In this document: in pieces, positions 45,255 to 55,292 of the stretch | Layout of the letters: each line of letters begins with the position of its first letter | Position numbering within the stretch: the stretch's first letter is position 1 | Assembly (NCBI RefSeq): GCF_022664465.1 | Contig: NZ_JAKREV010000005.1 | Location: 238,824 to 302,823, forward strand | Reading direction: 5' to 3' | Length of the DNA stretch: 64,000 bases | Origin: Sphingomonas hankookensis | Lineage (GTDB): Bacteria; Pseudomonadota; Alphaproteobacteria; Sphingomonadales; Sphingomonadaceae | Notes under the pieces: model-generated | What the model was told of the DNA's origin: nothing | Database searches by the model: none | The model's input: only the letters and a program-made list of their open reading frames with translations | Translations under genes and position numbers: made by a program

Positions 45255-46439
45255 ATGGCCGATATGGGCCGGTTCGACTGGCAAGACCCCTTCGCCCTCG
45301 ACGCGCAGCTGACCGACGAGGAACGTATGGTCCGCGACGTGGCGCATGGCTATGCCCGCGAAAAGCTGTTGCCGCGGGTGACCCGCGCGTTCCTCGACGA
45401 GGATTTCGCGCGGGAGATCATGGTCGAAATGGGTGCGTTGGGCCTGCTGGGCGTGACGATCGATCCGGAGTTCGGCGGCGCGGGCATGGGCTATGTCGCG
45501 TACGGGCTGGTCGCGCGCGAGGTCGAGGCGGTCGATTCGGGCTATCGCAGCGCGATGAGCGTGCAGTCGAGCCTCGTGATGCACCCGATCAACGCCTATG
45601 GTTCGGACGAACAGCGGCGCAAATATTTGCCCAGGCTGGCGAGCGGCGAATGGGTCGGGTGCTTCGGGCTGACCGAGCCCGATGCCGGGTCCGATCCGGC
45701 AGGCATGCGGACGCGCGCCGAGAAGATCGATGGCGGCTATCGCATCAGCGGCGCCAAGATGTGGATCACCAATTCGCCGATCGCCGACGTGTTCGTGGTG
45801 TGGGCGAAGTCCGACGCGCATGACGGCAAGATCCGTGGCTTCGTGCTGGAAAAGGGCATGAAGGGACTGTCGGCGCCGAAGATCGAGGGCAAGCTGAGCC
45901 TGCGTGCATCGATCACCGGCGAGATCGTGATGGACGCGGTCGAGGTCGGCGAGGATGCCCTCCTACCGAACGTCGAGGGGCTCAAAGGTCCGTTCGGCTG
46001 TCTCAACCGTGCGCGCTACGGCATCGCATGGGGCACGATGGGCGCCGCCGAGTTCTGTATGCACGCCGCGCGGCAATATACGCTCGACCGCCAGCAGTTC
46101 GGCGTGCCGCTGGCGTCGAAGCAGCTGGTGCAGCTGAAGCTGGCCGACATGCAGACCGAGATCGCATTGGGGTTGCAGGCGGCGTTGCGTGCCGGGCGGA
46201 TGTTCGACGAGGGGCTGCTGGCGCCGGAAGCGATCAGCATCATCAAGCGCAACAATTGCGGCAAGGCGCTGGCCATCGCGCGCGTCGCGCGCGACATGCA
46301 TGGCGGCAACGGCATCGCCGCCGAGTTCCATGTGATGCGCCATGCGATCAACCTCGAAACGGTCAATACCTATGAGGGGACGCACGACGTCCATGGGCTG
46401 ATCCAGGGCCGGGCGATCACCGGGATCGCCGCGTTCTGA
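45255..46439 (+). CDS. gcdH: glutaryl-CoA dehydrogenase
   Basis: A 394-aa acyl-CoA dehydrogenase of the glutaryl-CoA subfamily, which oxidises and decarboxylates glutaryl-CoA from lysine/tryptophan breakdown. [15 protein letters not shown] carries the substrate-binding Arg, [15 protein letters not shown] and [15 protein letters not shown] are the FAD-binding motifs, and the catalytic base is Glu374 in [24 protein letters not shown] is typical of this subfamily. The stop overlaps the next ATG by one base, starting an operon with GNAT and CoA-transferase genes. Confidence 0.94.
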   Translation: MADMGRFDWQDPFALDAQLTDEERMVRDVAHGYAREKLLPRVTRAFLDEDFAREIMVEMGALGLLGVTIDPEFGGAGMGYVAYGLVAREVEAVDSGYRSAMSVQSSLVMHPINAYGSDEQRRKYLPRLASGEWVGCFGLTEPDAGSDPAGMRTRAEKIDGGYRISGAKMWITNSPIADVFVVWAKSDAHDGKIRGFVLEKGMKGLSAPKIEGKLSLRASITGEIVMDAVEVGEDALLPNVEGLKGPFGCLNRARYGIAWGTMGAAEFCMHAARQYTLDRQQFGVPLASKQLVQLKLADMQTEIALGLQAALRAGRMFDEGLLAPEAISIIKRNNCGKALAIARVARDMHGGNGIAAEFHVMRHAINLETVNTYEGTHDVHGLIQGRAITGIAAF

Positions 46440-46942
46440 TGGACCGCCAGCCGGTGCTGGTCGGTGCGCTGGTCACGGTCCGTCCGACCGTGGCGGACGA
46501 GTTCGGCGCGCTGTACACGGTCGCATCGGACCCGGCGATCTGGGACCAGCATCCTGCGCACGACCGCTGGCAGGAGAGCGTCTTTCGCGCGTTCTTCGAC
46601 GAAGGCGTGGCGACCGGCGGCATGCTGACCATTCGCGATACGGCGGACGACGCGGTCATCGGCGCGACCCGCTATGCGCCGGCGGGCGACGATGCGGTCG
46701 AGATCGGTTGGACCTTCCTCGCGCGCAGCCATTGGCGGCGGGGGTATAATCGCGAGTTGAAGCGGCTGATGATCGACCATGCGCTGGCGCAGGTCGGCGC
46801 GGTGCGGTTCAGCGCCGGGGTCGACAATCACCGGTCGCGGCGGGCGATCGAGGCGCTGGGCGCGACGCCGCTGCCCGCGGCGATGGTCGAGCGCGGGGGA
46901 GAGATGGTGCCGCGCGTCCTCTACGAACTGCGCCGGCCGTGA
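46439..46942 (+). CDS. GNAT-family N-acetyltransferase
   Basis: A 167-aa RimJ/RimL-like GNAT protein. Segments AFFDEGVATGGMLTIRD, the FLARSHWRRGYNRELKRLM acetyl-CoA-binding helix (RRGYN here in place of the usual RGxGxG pattern), and VRFSAGVDNHRSRRAIEALG follow the family order. Substrate unknown. It is sandwiched between the glutaryl-CoA dehydrogenase and CoA-transferase genes and overlaps both, so it is in their operon, but no biochemical link is evident. Confidence 0.82.
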   Translation: MDRQPVLVGALVTVRPTVADEFGALYTVASDPAIWDQHPAHDRWQESVFRAFFDEGVATGGMLTIRDTADDAVIGATRYAPAGDDAVEIGWTFLARSHWRRGYNRELKRLMIDHALAQVGAVRFSAGVDNHRSRRAIEALGATPLPAAMVERGGEMVPRVLYELRRP

Positions 46943-48045
46943 AGCCGCTCGCCGGCATCCGCGTGGTCGAACTGGCACGCATCCTTGCGGGCCCGTGGTG
47001 CGGGCAGCTGCTCGCCGATCTGGGGGCGGAGGTGGTGAAGGTCGAACGGCCGGGTGCCGGCGACGATACGCGCCACTGGGGGCCGCCGTTCGTCACCGCG
47101 CCGGACGGGTCGAACCGCGACGCCGCCTATTTCCACGCTACCAATCGCGGCAAGCGGTCGGTGGCGATCGATATCGCCACCCCCGGAGGGCAGGCGGAGG
47201 TCCGCGCGCTGGTGGCGGATGCCGATGTCGTGATCGAGAATTACAAGGTCGGTGGCCTCGCCAAATACGGGCTCGATCATGCCGCGCTGTCGGCAGTGCG
47301 GCCGGGGCTGATCACCTGTTCGATCACCGGTTTCGGCCAGACCGGGCCGTATGCCCACCGGGCGGGATACGACTTCATCATCCAGGGGATGGGCGGCGCC
47401 ATGTCGCTGACCGGCGAGCCCGACGGGCCGCCGCAAAAGGCCGGGGTCGCCTATGCCGACCTGTTCACCGGGGTCTATTCGGCGGTCGCGATCCTTGCCG
47501 CGCTGCGCCGACGCGACCTGACCGGCGAGGGGGCGCAGATCGACATGGCGCTGCTCGACACGCAGGTCGCAGTGCTCGGCAACCAGGCGTTGAACTGGCT
47601 GGCGGGGGAGAGCGTGCCGACGCGGATGGGCAACGGCCACGCCAATCTGACCCCCTATCAGGCGTTCGAGACCGCCGACGGCGCGCTGATCATCGCGGTC
47701 GGTAATGACGGACAGTTCGCGCGGCTGTGCAGGGTGCTGGGGCTCGAACTGCACCTTGATGCACGCTTCGCGACCAATCCGGCGCGGGTGGTCCATCGCC
47801 GCGAGCTGATCTCGGCGGTGCAGGCGGCGGTGGCCGGGTGGCGCAAGGCCGATCTGTATGAGGCGCTGGAAGCGGCGGGCATTCCCGCCGGACCGATCAA
47901 CGCGCTGGACGAGGTGTTCGCCGACCGCCAAGTGGTAGCGCGCGGCATGGCGATCCGCCCCGATGGCCTGCCCGGACTGGCAGGGCCGATCGTGATCGAC
48001 GGCGAGCGGATGGTCGCCGAACGGGGCGCTCCCGAGCGGCCGTGA
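46939..48045 (+). CDS. CaiB/BaiF family III CoA-transferase
   Basis: A 368-aa family III CoA-transferase. LAGIRVVELARILAGPWCGQ, KVERPGAGDDTRHWGPPF, and the catalytic Asp in KAGVAYADLFTGVYSAVAIL (aspartate of YADL) are visible. The GTG start overlaps the GNAT stop. Behind glutaryl-CoA dehydrogenase, a succinate/glutarate CoA-transferase activity (SugCT-like) is a fair inference, giving a route glutarate to glutaryl-CoA to crotonyl-CoA. Confidence 0.88.
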   Translation: MKPLAGIRVVELARILAGPWCGQLLADLGAEVVKVERPGAGDDTRHWGPPFVTAPDGSNRDAAYFHATNRGKRSVAIDIATPGGQAEVRALVADADVVIENYKVGGLAKYGLDHAALSAVRPGLITCSITGFGQTGPYAHRAGYDFIIQGMGGAMSLTGEPDGPPQKAGVAYADLFTGVYSAVAILAALRRRDLTGEGAQIDMALLDTQVAVLGNQALNWLAGESVPTRMGNGHANLTPYQAFETADGALIIAVGNDGQFARLCRVLGLELHLDARFATNPARVVHRRELISAVQAAVAGWRKADLYEALEAAGIPAGPINALDEVFADRQVVARGMAIRPDGLPGLAGPIVIDGERMVAERGAPERP

Positions 48046-48099
48046 GCGTCAAAGTTCACTAAGTTCACACTCGTGGCGCAGTTCGTGATGTGCTTCTCC

Positions 48100-48281
48100 C
48101 CTCCCTGACAAGCATTCCTCTGCGAAAGTCCCTTTCTCGTACCCCCGCGTAGGCGGGGGGCCAGGGGCCAAAGGCGCAAACCGTTGTTCTATTTGGCTCT
48201 GGCCCCCCGCCTGCGCGGGGGTACGGCAAGATCGGGCGAACGTTGCACTCTCGCAGAAATATCCTTGTCAGGGAGGAGAGC
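48100..48281. repeat. nested palindrome with CCCCCGC-family core
   Basis: An inner ACCCCCGCGTAGGCGGGG pair (48139-48223) is flanked by outer inverted arms CTCCCTGACAAG (48101-48112) and CTTGTCAGGGAG (about 48265-48276), with further matching around CTGCGAAAGT/ACTCTCGCAG. The whole 180 bp occupies most of the gap between two convergent genes. Confidence 0.75.
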
Positions 48282-48319
48282 ATGTCCACCCTCGCTGCTT
48301 CGACCCTTGTAGGAAAGCG

Positions 48320-50146
48320 CTATCGCAGCACGCGCCCGACCAGCGCGCCGCAATCGGCATTGCCGGCGCGCGGACCGTCGTCGCCGTTGATCGCGCGGCC
48401 GAGCATGCGCAGGATGCCGCCCGCGCTCCTGATGCCCGGCGGGACCTGAATATCGGGCGCCTGCACGCGGCCGGTGATCCGCACCGGGCGGTCGAGGTGG
48501 AACAGCGTGCGCTGCTTGGGCGTGCCGGTCAGCGCGATCGACAGCGTCTCGTCGGACAGGCGCACCACCCCCTGCCCCCGCGTCTGCGCGCGCGACGTGT
48601 CGATCAGCAGCGGATCGATCCGCCCCAGTCCGTTGATTACGTTCAGCCGGAGGCCGAGGCAGCGCAGCCGCGCCTGCGCATCGTCGTCGGTCAGGATGCC
48701 GCGCGCGACGTCGGCGCCAAGGAACGACGCCATCTTCGCCGGCAGCGTGCCCCCCGTCGCCGCAAAGCCGATCGTACCGTTCGACCGGCCGACCGCCGCG
48801 CGGATCGTGTCGCCGCTGCCGGTCAGCTTCACCCGGGCGCGCAGCGGTGCGTCGACCGGCGCGCCGCCGGCAAAGGTCGAAATGCGCGAATCGGTGAGCG
48901 TCAGGTCGAAGGTCGCCTTCGGCGTCGTCCGGTCGCGCTGGTCGACCACCACCTGTCCGGTGATCCGCCCCTGTGCCAGCCGGACGGTGATCGGCGCGAC
49001 GGTCAGGCGGCTATGGTCGATCGCCAGCACGGTATCGAGGCTGCGCAGGCCGGGCATGTCGAGCAGCCGGTCGACGCGGATGGCGAGCTTGCCGTCCAGA
49101 TCGGCCATCTTGGCGAGGTTGATGCGCGTGCCGGGCACGACGCGCGGGCCGATGCGGCGCTCGATCGCGGCGGCGCGGGCGCGGCCTTCGTCGGTTTCGA
49201 GGTCGGCGAACGACAGCGAAGCGAAGTGCAGCCGCCCGTCGATGCCGGTGCGGCCGTCGTCCTCGGTCACGGTCGCGTTGGCCGCGGCCAGCCGCGAACG
49301 GCCGATCGTGCCCGACAGCTTCTCGACCACCCAGGTCGGGTCGTCATGCCGCACCCGCGCGGTCAGATTGACCGGCTGGGTCCCGAACAGCCCCGCCTCG
49401 ATCAGGGCGTCGAGCGTCTTGAGGTCGTTGGCGCGCGCCGTCAGGTCGACGGTCATCTGTTTGGTGTCGAGCGGCGAGGTCATGATGCCCTTCGCATCGA
49501 CGGTGATCGTCGGGCCGGCGACGCGTGCGGTGAATGGCCACGCGCCGTCACCCCGGATCGCCGGACCGGCAAGGGCGACCGTCACCGGGCGGTCGTCGAT
49601 CGCGCCGTTACCACCCGCGCGGAACCCCCGTTCGTCGGAAGCGACGGTGACGGCGAAGCGGCGGTTCTGCACCGCGTCGCGATAGTCGATCACGAGGTTA
49701 CGGATCGTCAGGCTGGTGATCGCCGAGGCCGACCCCTTGGTCCCGCGCTGGTCGGGCGCCCAGTTCTTGCGGCCGTCCTTGCTGCGCACCATCGCCACTC
49801 GCCCGCCATCGATGGCGAGGGCGGTCAGGTCGAAATGCCCACGCAGCAGCGGCAGGACGCGGAAGCGGAAATCGATGCGCTTGAGGTGGACGAGGTCGCC
49901 CTTCCCCGCCCATGCCGGCTGCGCGATCGTCAGGTCGCGGACGATCAGCGTGGGCGAAAACGACAGCGGCTCGACCCGCTCGATCGTACCGATCGACACG
50001 TCGGACTTGAAGCGTTCGGCCAGCTTCATGCTCACCCGCTCGCGCAGCACCCCCCACGGGAAGGCGGCGAGGATCAGCAGGATCACGAGCGCGAGGCCGA
50101 CGATGCCGCCGAGGATGAACCGCCATGTACGCGAAAGCCAAGCCAT
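48320..50146 (-). CDS. AsmA family protein
   Basis: A 608-aa AsmA-type protein. A single N-terminal transmembrane helix (LGGIVGLALVILLILAAFPW, about residues 12-32) anchors a large periplasmic part that begins with a chorein-like N-terminal segment (RVEPLSFSPTLIVRDLTIAQ, WAGKGDLVHLKRIDFRFRVL) and continues with repeated amphipathic beta strands, ending in a DUF3971/AsmA_2-like region (FAATGGTLPAKMASFLGADV). Relatives (TamB, YhdP, AsmA) help lipid transport and outer-membrane homeostasis. Start ATG 50146. Confidence 0.88.
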   Translation of the reverse strand: MAWLSRTWRFILGGIVGLALVILLILAAFPWGVLRERVSMKLAERFKSDVSIGTIERVEPLSFSPTLIVRDLTIAQPAWAGKGDLVHLKRIDFRFRVLPLLRGHFDLTALAIDGGRVAMVRSKDGRKNWAPDQRGTKGSASAITSLTIRNLVIDYRDAVQNRRFAVTVASDERGFRAGGNGAIDDRPVTVALAGPAIRGDGAWPFTARVAGPTITVDAKGIMTSPLDTKQMTVDLTARANDLKTLDALIEAGLFGTQPVNLTARVRHDDPTWVVEKLSGTIGRSRLAAANATVTEDDGRTGIDGRLHFASLSFADLETDEGRARAAAIERRIGPRVVPGTRINLAKMADLDGKLAIRVDRLLDMPGLRSLDTVLAIDHSRLTVAPITVRLAQGRITGQVVVDQRDRTTPKATFDLTLTDSRISTFAGGAPVDAPLRARVKLTGSGDTIRAAVGRSNGTIGFAATGGTLPAKMASFLGADVARGILTDDDAQARLRCLGLRLNVINGLGRIDPLLIDTSRAQTRGQGVVRLSDETLSIALTGTPKQRTLFHLDRPVRITGRVQAPDIQVPPGIRSAGGILRMLGRAINGDDGPRAGNADCGALVGRVLR

Positions 50147-50295
50147 AGGGCGACAAGTCGGAAAGGCGCCGTTCGTTCCATGGGCGCAATGGAATTACTG
50201 ACAGGGGTGTAGGTTGTGGGGCGACGTGCGGCAGATGGGAGCGGACGGACGTACAGCTTTCCCGATGGTGAAGTGGGAAGACTTCTGCGGGCCCA

Positions 50296-50757
50296 TCAAT
50301 GGGCCGGCGGCTGCATAAGCTCTATCGTAATATGATCGGGGCCTGAAACGTAGGCCACCAACGTTCCCTTTCTTGGCCCACCTGCGATCGGCAGCGGACT
50401 ACCCTTCGCCTTCCATCCTGCGGCCTCGATACGGGCAATAGCGGCATGAATATCGTTCACGGTCAGAGCCAGATGGGCCGCACCGATCGCCCCCGCGCTG
50501 TCGGGCACCGCCCCGTTTTCCCGCCCTTTCGAATATTGCAACAGTTCGACCACGTAGCCGTCCGGTGCCCTGACGATCGCCGTTCTGACATTGGGATCAT
50601 CGACACCGGTCACCTGATGCAGGAAATCGCCCCCCATCTCCGACTGCCGCTCAAGCTTGAAGCCGAGTGCTCCTGTCCAAAACCGAACGGCTTCGTCCAA
50701 TGACGATACCGCGAAGCCGGTGTGGTCCACCGCGATGACGTTTGCGGCGTCGTTCAT
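50296..50757 (-). CDS. VOC (glyoxalase/bleomycin resistance) family protein
   Basis: A 153-aa VOC-superfamily protein with the two beta-alpha-beta-beta-beta repeats: DHTGFAVSSLDEAVRFWTGA, then FKLERQSEMGG and RAPDGYVVELLQYSKG; second repeat AAHLALTVNDIHAAIARIEA with VAYVSGPDHITIELMQPP. The metal-ligand positions (His, Glu) of glyoxalase-type enzymes are kept. Substrate unknown. The neighbouring sequence on both sides is non-coding, so it stands alone. Confidence 0.85.
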   Translation of the reverse strand: MNDAANVIAVDHTGFAVSSLDEAVRFWTGALGFKLERQSEMGGDFLHQVTGVDDPNVRTAIVRAPDGYVVELLQYSKGRENGAVPDSAGAIGAAHLALTVNDIHAAIARIEAAGWKAKGSPLPIAGGPRKGTLVAYVSGPDHITIELMQPPAH

Positions 50758-50994
50758 TGCTGCACTCTCCTGGGCCGTATTCGAGGCGTCAGAGCCTACG
50801 CCCCGGCTGCAACCGACGTCAGCCGCATAATGAAGATGACCTTCATGGTGGCGCTCTACCGCTGAGGTTTCTCCACGATTGGGAACCCCAGCGGGAAATC
50901 GGCCAAACCTAGAACGGTAACGGGTCCCTGTGGAGCCTCATTTTCCGAAACTCCACGTCCGACAGGGAAAGCGAGAACGGACGGATACGCCCCG

Positions 50995-51162
50995 TCAAAA
51001 ATCGACGGCGATCCCCTTCGACGTCCAGTCGCCATAGCGCGTGGGGCTCAGGCCCAGCGGGTCGTCGGCGTCCGCTTTCGCCGGCAACGGCTCGGGGGTC
51101 GGCACCGGCGGCGACTTGGAGAGATGCGCTGGTGGCTTCACATGCGGGGGACGCTTGCCCAT
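50995..51162 (-). CDS. DUF1674 protein, succinate dehydrogenase assembly factor 4-like
   Basis: A 55-aa protein whose C-terminus (LGLSPTRYGDWTSKGIAVDF) is the SDHAF4/DUF1674 signature, a factor that helps flavinylated SdhA assemble into complex II. The N-terminal half is basic and Pro-rich. AAAGGAACC before ATG 51162 supports that start; ATG 51183 is possible. It is divergent from rsmB, an arrangement common in alphaproteobacteria. Confidence 0.88.
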   Translation of the reverse strand: MGKRPPHVKPPAHLSKSPPVPTPEPLPAKADADDPLGLSPTRYGDWTSKGIAVDF

Positions 51163-51250
51163 AGGGGTTCCTTTCCGGTTCACGCCAATCCACTTGGCGG
51201 ACCAGCGACAGGATTCAAGTGAGCCACCCCCCTTTGTCTATCGGAGCCCG

Positions 51251-52513
51251 ATGATGGCGCGTCCCCGCCTTGCCCCCGAAGCGCCCGGCGTGCCCGCGCG
51301 GCGCGCGGCGTTGAAACTGCTCGATGCCGTGTTGCGTCGTGGGTTGCCGCTGGAGGCGGCGCTGGCGAGTGCGACCGGCGAGCTCGACCGGCGCGAGGAT
51401 CGTGGGTTGGCGCATGCCATCGCCGCGGCGGTGCTGCGGCGGCTGCCCGATCTCGACGCGCTGATCGACAGCGCGACGCAGCGCCCGCTGCCCGACGATG
51501 CGAAGGCGCGGTTCGTGCTGCGCATCGCGCTGGCGCAGGCGCTGGTGCTGAACACGCCGCCGCATGCCGCGATCGCCACCGCGCTGCCGCTGGTCGATGG
51601 CGGCCCGCGCAAGCTGGTGCACGGCGTGTTCGGGACGCTGTCGCGCGCCAACGCGCGGCTGCCCGAGGCGGCGACGCTGCCCGCCGACACCGATGCGCGC
51701 TGGGTCACGGCATGGGGCGAGGACATGGTGATCGCGGCGGCACAGGCGATCGCGCAGCAGCCGCCGGTCGACCTGTCGCTGAAGGGTGAGGACGGACCCG
51801 ACGGCGAGGCGCTTGCACCGCGCCATCGGCGGCTGGTCGAACATGGGGCGATCGCCGAGCTGCCGGGCTATGCGACAGGCGACTGGTGGGTGCAGGATCT
51901 GGCGGCGTCGATCCCGGCGCGGTTGCTGGGTGCGGGGCGGGGCAGCGCAATCGATCTGTGCGCGGCGCCGGGTGGCAAGACGCTGCAGCTGGCCGCTGCC
52001 GGGTGGGACGTGACCGCGCTCGACAATTCCGACGCGCGGTTGATGCGGCTGACCGAGAATCTGGAACGGACCGGACTGTCGGCCAAGGTCGTGACCGGCG
52101 ATGCGCTGGTGTGGAAGCCTGCCGAACCCGCCGATGCGGTGCTGCTCGACGCGCCGTGCAGCGCCACCGGCATCTTCCGCCGCCATCCCGACGTGCTGCA
52201 CCGCGTGCGGCCGAGCGTGATCGCCGAGACGGCGGCGTTGCAGGCACGGCTGCTGTCGCGCGCGGCGGACTGGGTGAAGCCGGGCGGGCGGTTGGTCTAT
52301 GCTACCTGCTCGCTGGAGCCGGCCGAGGGGGAGGCGCAGCTGGAGCGGTTCCTGGCGGCGCGGCCGGATTATGCGGTGGAGCCGGCAACGGCGGACGAAC
52401 TGCCGGTGGGCGTTGCGGCGCATGATCGCGGGTATGTGCGGACGTTGCCGGGGATGCTGGCGGACAAGGGTGGGCTGGACGGGTTCTTCATCGTTCGGTT
52501 GCGGCGTAGCTGA
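51251..52513 (+). CDS. RsmB-type 16S rRNA (cytosine-5) methyltransferase
   Basis: A 420-aa RsmB/NOL1-family methyltransferase. The N-terminal NusB-like helical domain (ALKLLDAVLRRGLPLEAALA, RGLAHAIAAAVLRRLPDLDA) leads to the SAM domain: SAIDLCAAPGGKTLQLAAAG, LDNSDARLMRLTENL, DAPCSATGIFRRHPD (Cys303) and YATCSLEPAEGE (catalytic Cys353). It would methylate C967 of 16S rRNA in the standard scheme. Two adjacent ATGs (51251, 51254) follow a GGAG site. Confidence 0.92.
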   Translation: MMARPRLAPEAPGVPARRAALKLLDAVLRRGLPLEAALASATGELDRREDRGLAHAIAAAVLRRLPDLDALIDSATQRPLPDDAKARFVLRIALAQALVLNTPPHAAIATALPLVDGGPRKLVHGVFGTLSRANARLPEAATLPADTDARWVTAWGEDMVIAAAQAIAQQPPVDLSLKGEDGPDGEALAPRHRRLVEHGAIAELPGYATGDWWVQDLAASIPARLLGAGRGSAIDLCAAPGGKTLQLAAAGWDVTALDNSDARLMRLTENLERTGLSAKVVTGDALVWKPAEPADAVLLDAPCSATGIFRRHPDVLHRVRPSVIAETAALQARLLSRAADWVKPGGRLVYATCSLEPAEGEAQLERFLAARPDYAVEPATADELPVGVAAHDRGYVRTLPGMLADKGGLDGFFIVRLRRS

Positions 52514-52581
52514 AGCAGCGTTGGTTCACGCCGAGGCGCGGAGAAGTAGAAGGGGTTGATCGCGCGAAGGCGCTGAGAACG

Positions 52582-52682
52582 CGAAGGGGTTGCGAGCCTT
52601 GCGGCGGCAGCGGCTTTCATCCGCCGATCGCCCTACCGTCACCCCGGACTTGATCCGGGCGCAACCCCTTCGCGTCCTTTGC
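52582..52682. repeat. inverted-repeat element between rsmB and rpe
   Basis: GAACGCGAAGGGGTTGCG pairs with CGCAACCCCTTCGCGTCC, with a CACCCCGGACTTGATCCGGG unit between. It fills much of the 280-bp gap; a TTTCGTCTTCC-type pyrimidine-rich leader follows it before rpe. Confidence 0.6.
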
Positions 52683-52793
52683 GCCTGCGCGCGAACCAAT
52701 TTCCTTCTTCTTCACGTCCCCACCCGAACCAATTCTTTCGTCTTCCTTTACCCTCCGCTTGCCGAGTCGGCAGACCGTGCTAGGACAAATCCC

Positions 52794-53453
52794 ATGCAAG
52801 CCGTCCGTATCGCGCCCTCTATCCTGTCCGCCGATTTCGCCAAGCTGGGCGAGGAAGTCCGCGCCATCGACGCGGGCGGAGCGGACTGGATTCATATCGA
52901 CGTCATGGACGGGCATTTCGTCCCCAATCTGACGATCGGCCCGGCAGTGGTGAAGGCGCTGCGCCCGCATTCGGCCAAGCCGTTCGACGTCCACCTGATG
53001 GTGTCGCCGGTAGACCCGCTGGTCGAGGCGTTCGCCGAGGCCGGAGCGGACATCCTGTCGGTCCATCCGGAATCGGGCCCGCACCTCCACCGCACGCTCC
53101 AGCGGATCAAGGCGCTGGGCAAGCGCGCAGGCGTCGTGCTCAATCCGGGCACGCCGGTCGAGGTGGTCGATCAGGTCATCGATTTGACCGACCTGCTGCT
53201 GGTGATGAGCGTCAACCCCGGGTTCGGCGGGCAGAAGTTCATCGACAGCCAGTTGCGCAAGATCGAGGCGCTACGCGCGAAAATCGACGCGACGGGTCGC
53301 CAGATCGACTTGCAGGTCGATGGCGGCATCGACCGCGTGACCGCACCGAAGGCGATTGCCGCCGGCGCCGACTGCCTCGTCGCCGGGACCGCGACCTTTA
53401 CCGGCGGTCCGGCCGCCTATGCCGCGAATATCGTCGCACTGCGCGGCGCATGA
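52794..53453 (+). CDS. rpe: Rpe, ribulose-phosphate 3-epimerase
   Basis: A 219-aa TIM-barrel epimerase of the pentose phosphate pathway. [18 protein letters not shown] is the family start, [18 protein letters not shown] carries metal-binding His and Asp, [18 protein letters not shown] follows, and [12 protein letters not shown] with [20 protein letters not shown] and LVAGTATF close the barrel. ATG 52794 is the family start. It overlaps the heparinase-like gene by 4 bases. Confidence 0.96.
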   Translation: MQAVRIAPSILSADFAKLGEEVRAIDAGGADWIHIDVMDGHFVPNLTIGPAVVKALRPHSAKPFDVHLMVSPVDPLVEAFAEAGADILSVHPESGPHLHRTLQRIKALGKRAGVVLNPGTPVEVVDQVIDLTDLLLVMSVNPGFGGQKFIDSQLRKIEALRAKIDATGRQIDLQVDGGIDRVTAPKAIAAGADCLVAGTATFTGGPAAYAANIVALRGA

Positions 53454-55186
53454 TCCCGCCCCAGCCGATCGACGAACCGCGCGACGGAATCGACGTCGGC
53501 AAACGGCTGGTGCGACAGGGCGGCGGCACCGGGCTGTCACTGTCCGAACGCATCGCCGAAAAGCTGCAGCGGCTGGCATGGCGCACGCCGCTGCACGGGT
53601 TGCGGCTGAAGGGGCGACATCCGCTCAAGCTGATCGCGGTCGCCGACGATCCGTTCTTCGGGGACGTTGCGCGGGGGCAGGCGATGCTGCGCGGCGAGCT
53701 GATGTTCCGTGGCGAGGCGGTGCCGATCGAGCGGCTGGGGCTCGACCGCCCCAAATTTTCCGCCGCGTTCGCCGAACACCTCCACAGCTTCGCATGGCTG
53801 CGCGACCTGTCGAGCGTCGCGCCACGGGTGACGGCAGTGCCGATCGCCGAGACGCTGATGCTGCAATGGCTGGCGGCGCATGGCGATCGGGTGTCGGAGC
53901 CGGCATGGGCGGCGCACCTGACCGGGCGGCGGATGCTGTTCTGGATCGCGCATGCGCCGTTGATCCTGTCGTCGACCGATCTGGTCTATCGCTCGCGCGT
54001 GCTGAACACCATCGCGCGCGCCGCCCGGCATCTGGATGGCGAAGCGGGCAAGGCCCCGGCCGGCATCCGCGCGATCACCGCCTGGGCCGGGGTGGTCGCG
54101 GCGGGGCTGGTCGTACCCGGTGGCGATCCGCGGCGCGGCTTCGGCGAACATGGGCTGGCGCGCGCACTGGCGATGGGCATGTTCGAGGATGGCGGCATCG
54201 TCGGCCGATCGCCCGCCGAACAGCTCGACGCGGTGATGACGCTGACCGCGTTGCGCGAAATCTACGCCGCGCGGCGGCTGGACGTGCCCGAGGCGCAGGG
54301 GCTGGCGCTGACGCGGATGGTCGCGGCGCTGCTGGGCGTGTGCCATGGTGAGGGCGGCCTGGCGTGCTGGCAGGGGTCGGGGCCGGTGTCGGGCGAGCGG
54401 ATCGCCGATGTCGTCGCGGCGACCGGCGTGCGGACCCGCCCGCTGCGGCATGCGGGCGACTGGGGCTATCAGCGGCTGGCGGCGGGGCGCACCGTGCTGA
54501 TCGTCGATTCCGCGCCGCCGCCGATCGCGCGGGCGGCGCGCGAGGGGTGCGCATCGACGCTGGCGTTCGAGCTGTCGGATGGCGGACAGCGGATCGTGGT
54601 GAATTGCGGCGGTGCCGGAGCGTCGTCGCTGACGCTGTCGCCCGAACTGCGCCGCGCGCTGCGCACGACGGCGGCGCATTCGACGTTGGTACTGGCCGAT
54701 GCCAATTCGACCGCGATCCATGCCGACGGATCGCTGGGCAAGGGCGTCAGCGTGGTCGACATGCACCGGCAGGAAAGCGACGCGATCAGCCGGATCGAGG
54801 TCGCACATGACGGCTATGCCAGGCGGCTGGGGTTCCAGCATCGCCGTGTCCTGACGCTCAGCGCCGATGGCCGCGACGTGCAGGGCGAGGACATGCTGAT
54901 CCCGACCGGCCGGCGCGGGCGCAAGGGCGATACGAGCTTCGTCGCACGCTTCCATCTGGCGCCGGGGATCGAGATCGCGCCGACCCCCGACGGGCAGGCG
55001 GCGTTCCTGCGCATCCCCGACGGCCCGGTGTGGCAGTTCCGCTGCAAGGGCGCGACGCTGGGTGTCGAGGAAAGCCTGTGGATCGACGAGGGCGGCATGC
55101 CGGTGGCGACGTTCCAGCTGGTGCTGTCGGGAACGACCCCGGCGGGCGGGCATGACTTTTCGTGGCGGTTTCACCGGGCGCGGTAG
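53450..55186 (+). CDS. heparinase II/III-like protein
   Basis: A 578-aa protein with the usual two parts of the heparinase II/III family: an N-terminal helical alpha-toroid ([75 protein letters not shown]) and a C-terminal beta-sandwich domain ([54 protein letters not shown] and [13 protein letters not shown]). No signal peptide is present, so it may be cytoplasmic. Such proteins are often polysaccharide lyases, but the substrate is unknown. ATGA overlap with rpe. Confidence 0.85.
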   Translation: MIPPQPIDEPRDGIDVGKRLVRQGGGTGLSLSERIAEKLQRLAWRTPLHGLRLKGRHPLKLIAVADDPFFGDVARGQAMLRGELMFRGEAVPIERLGLDRPKFSAAFAEHLHSFAWLRDLSSVAPRVTAVPIAETLMLQWLAAHGDRVSEPAWAAHLTGRRMLFWIAHAPLILSSTDLVYRSRVLNTIARAARHLDGEAGKAPAGIRAITAWAGVVAAGLVVPGGDPRRGFGEHGLARALAMGMFEDGGIVGRSPAEQLDAVMTLTALREIYAARRLDVPEAQGLALTRMVAALLGVCHGEGGLACWQGSGPVSGERIADVVAATGVRTRPLRHAGDWGYQRLAAGRTVLIVDSAPPPIARAAREGCASTLAFELSDGGQRIVVNCGGAGASSLTLSPELRRALRTTAAHSTLVLADANSTAIHADGSLGKGVSVVDMHRQESDAISRIEVAHDGYARRLGFQHRRVLTLSADGRDVQGEDMLIPTGRRGRKGDTSFVARFHLAPGIEIAPTPDGQAAFLRIPDGPVWQFRCKGATLGVEESLWIDEGGMPVATFQLVLSGTTPAGGHDFSWRFHRAR

Positions 55187-55200
55187 GAATCCACTGAACC

Positions 55201-55281
55201 TCACCCCAGCGCAGGCTGGGGTCTCGTGCGGCTAGGCGCGCGTGTCCTTACCGGGAGATTCCAGCCTGCGCTGGGATAACG
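55201..55281. repeat. ACCCCAGCG-family palindromic pair
   Basis: TCACCCCAGCGCAGGCTGGG and the inverse CCAGCCTGCGCTGGGATAAC lie between the convergent heparinase-like and SDR genes. Confidence 0.85.
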
Positions 55282-55292
55282 TTGGGGGTGCC

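Noticed and set aside
48281..48449. Plus-strand ORF with a strong GGGAGGAG site (MSTLAASTLVGKRYRS...)
   Set aside because: Most of it is antisense to the end of the AsmA gene and composition is not convincing; the site is part of the palindrome arm. Possibly a gene remnant.
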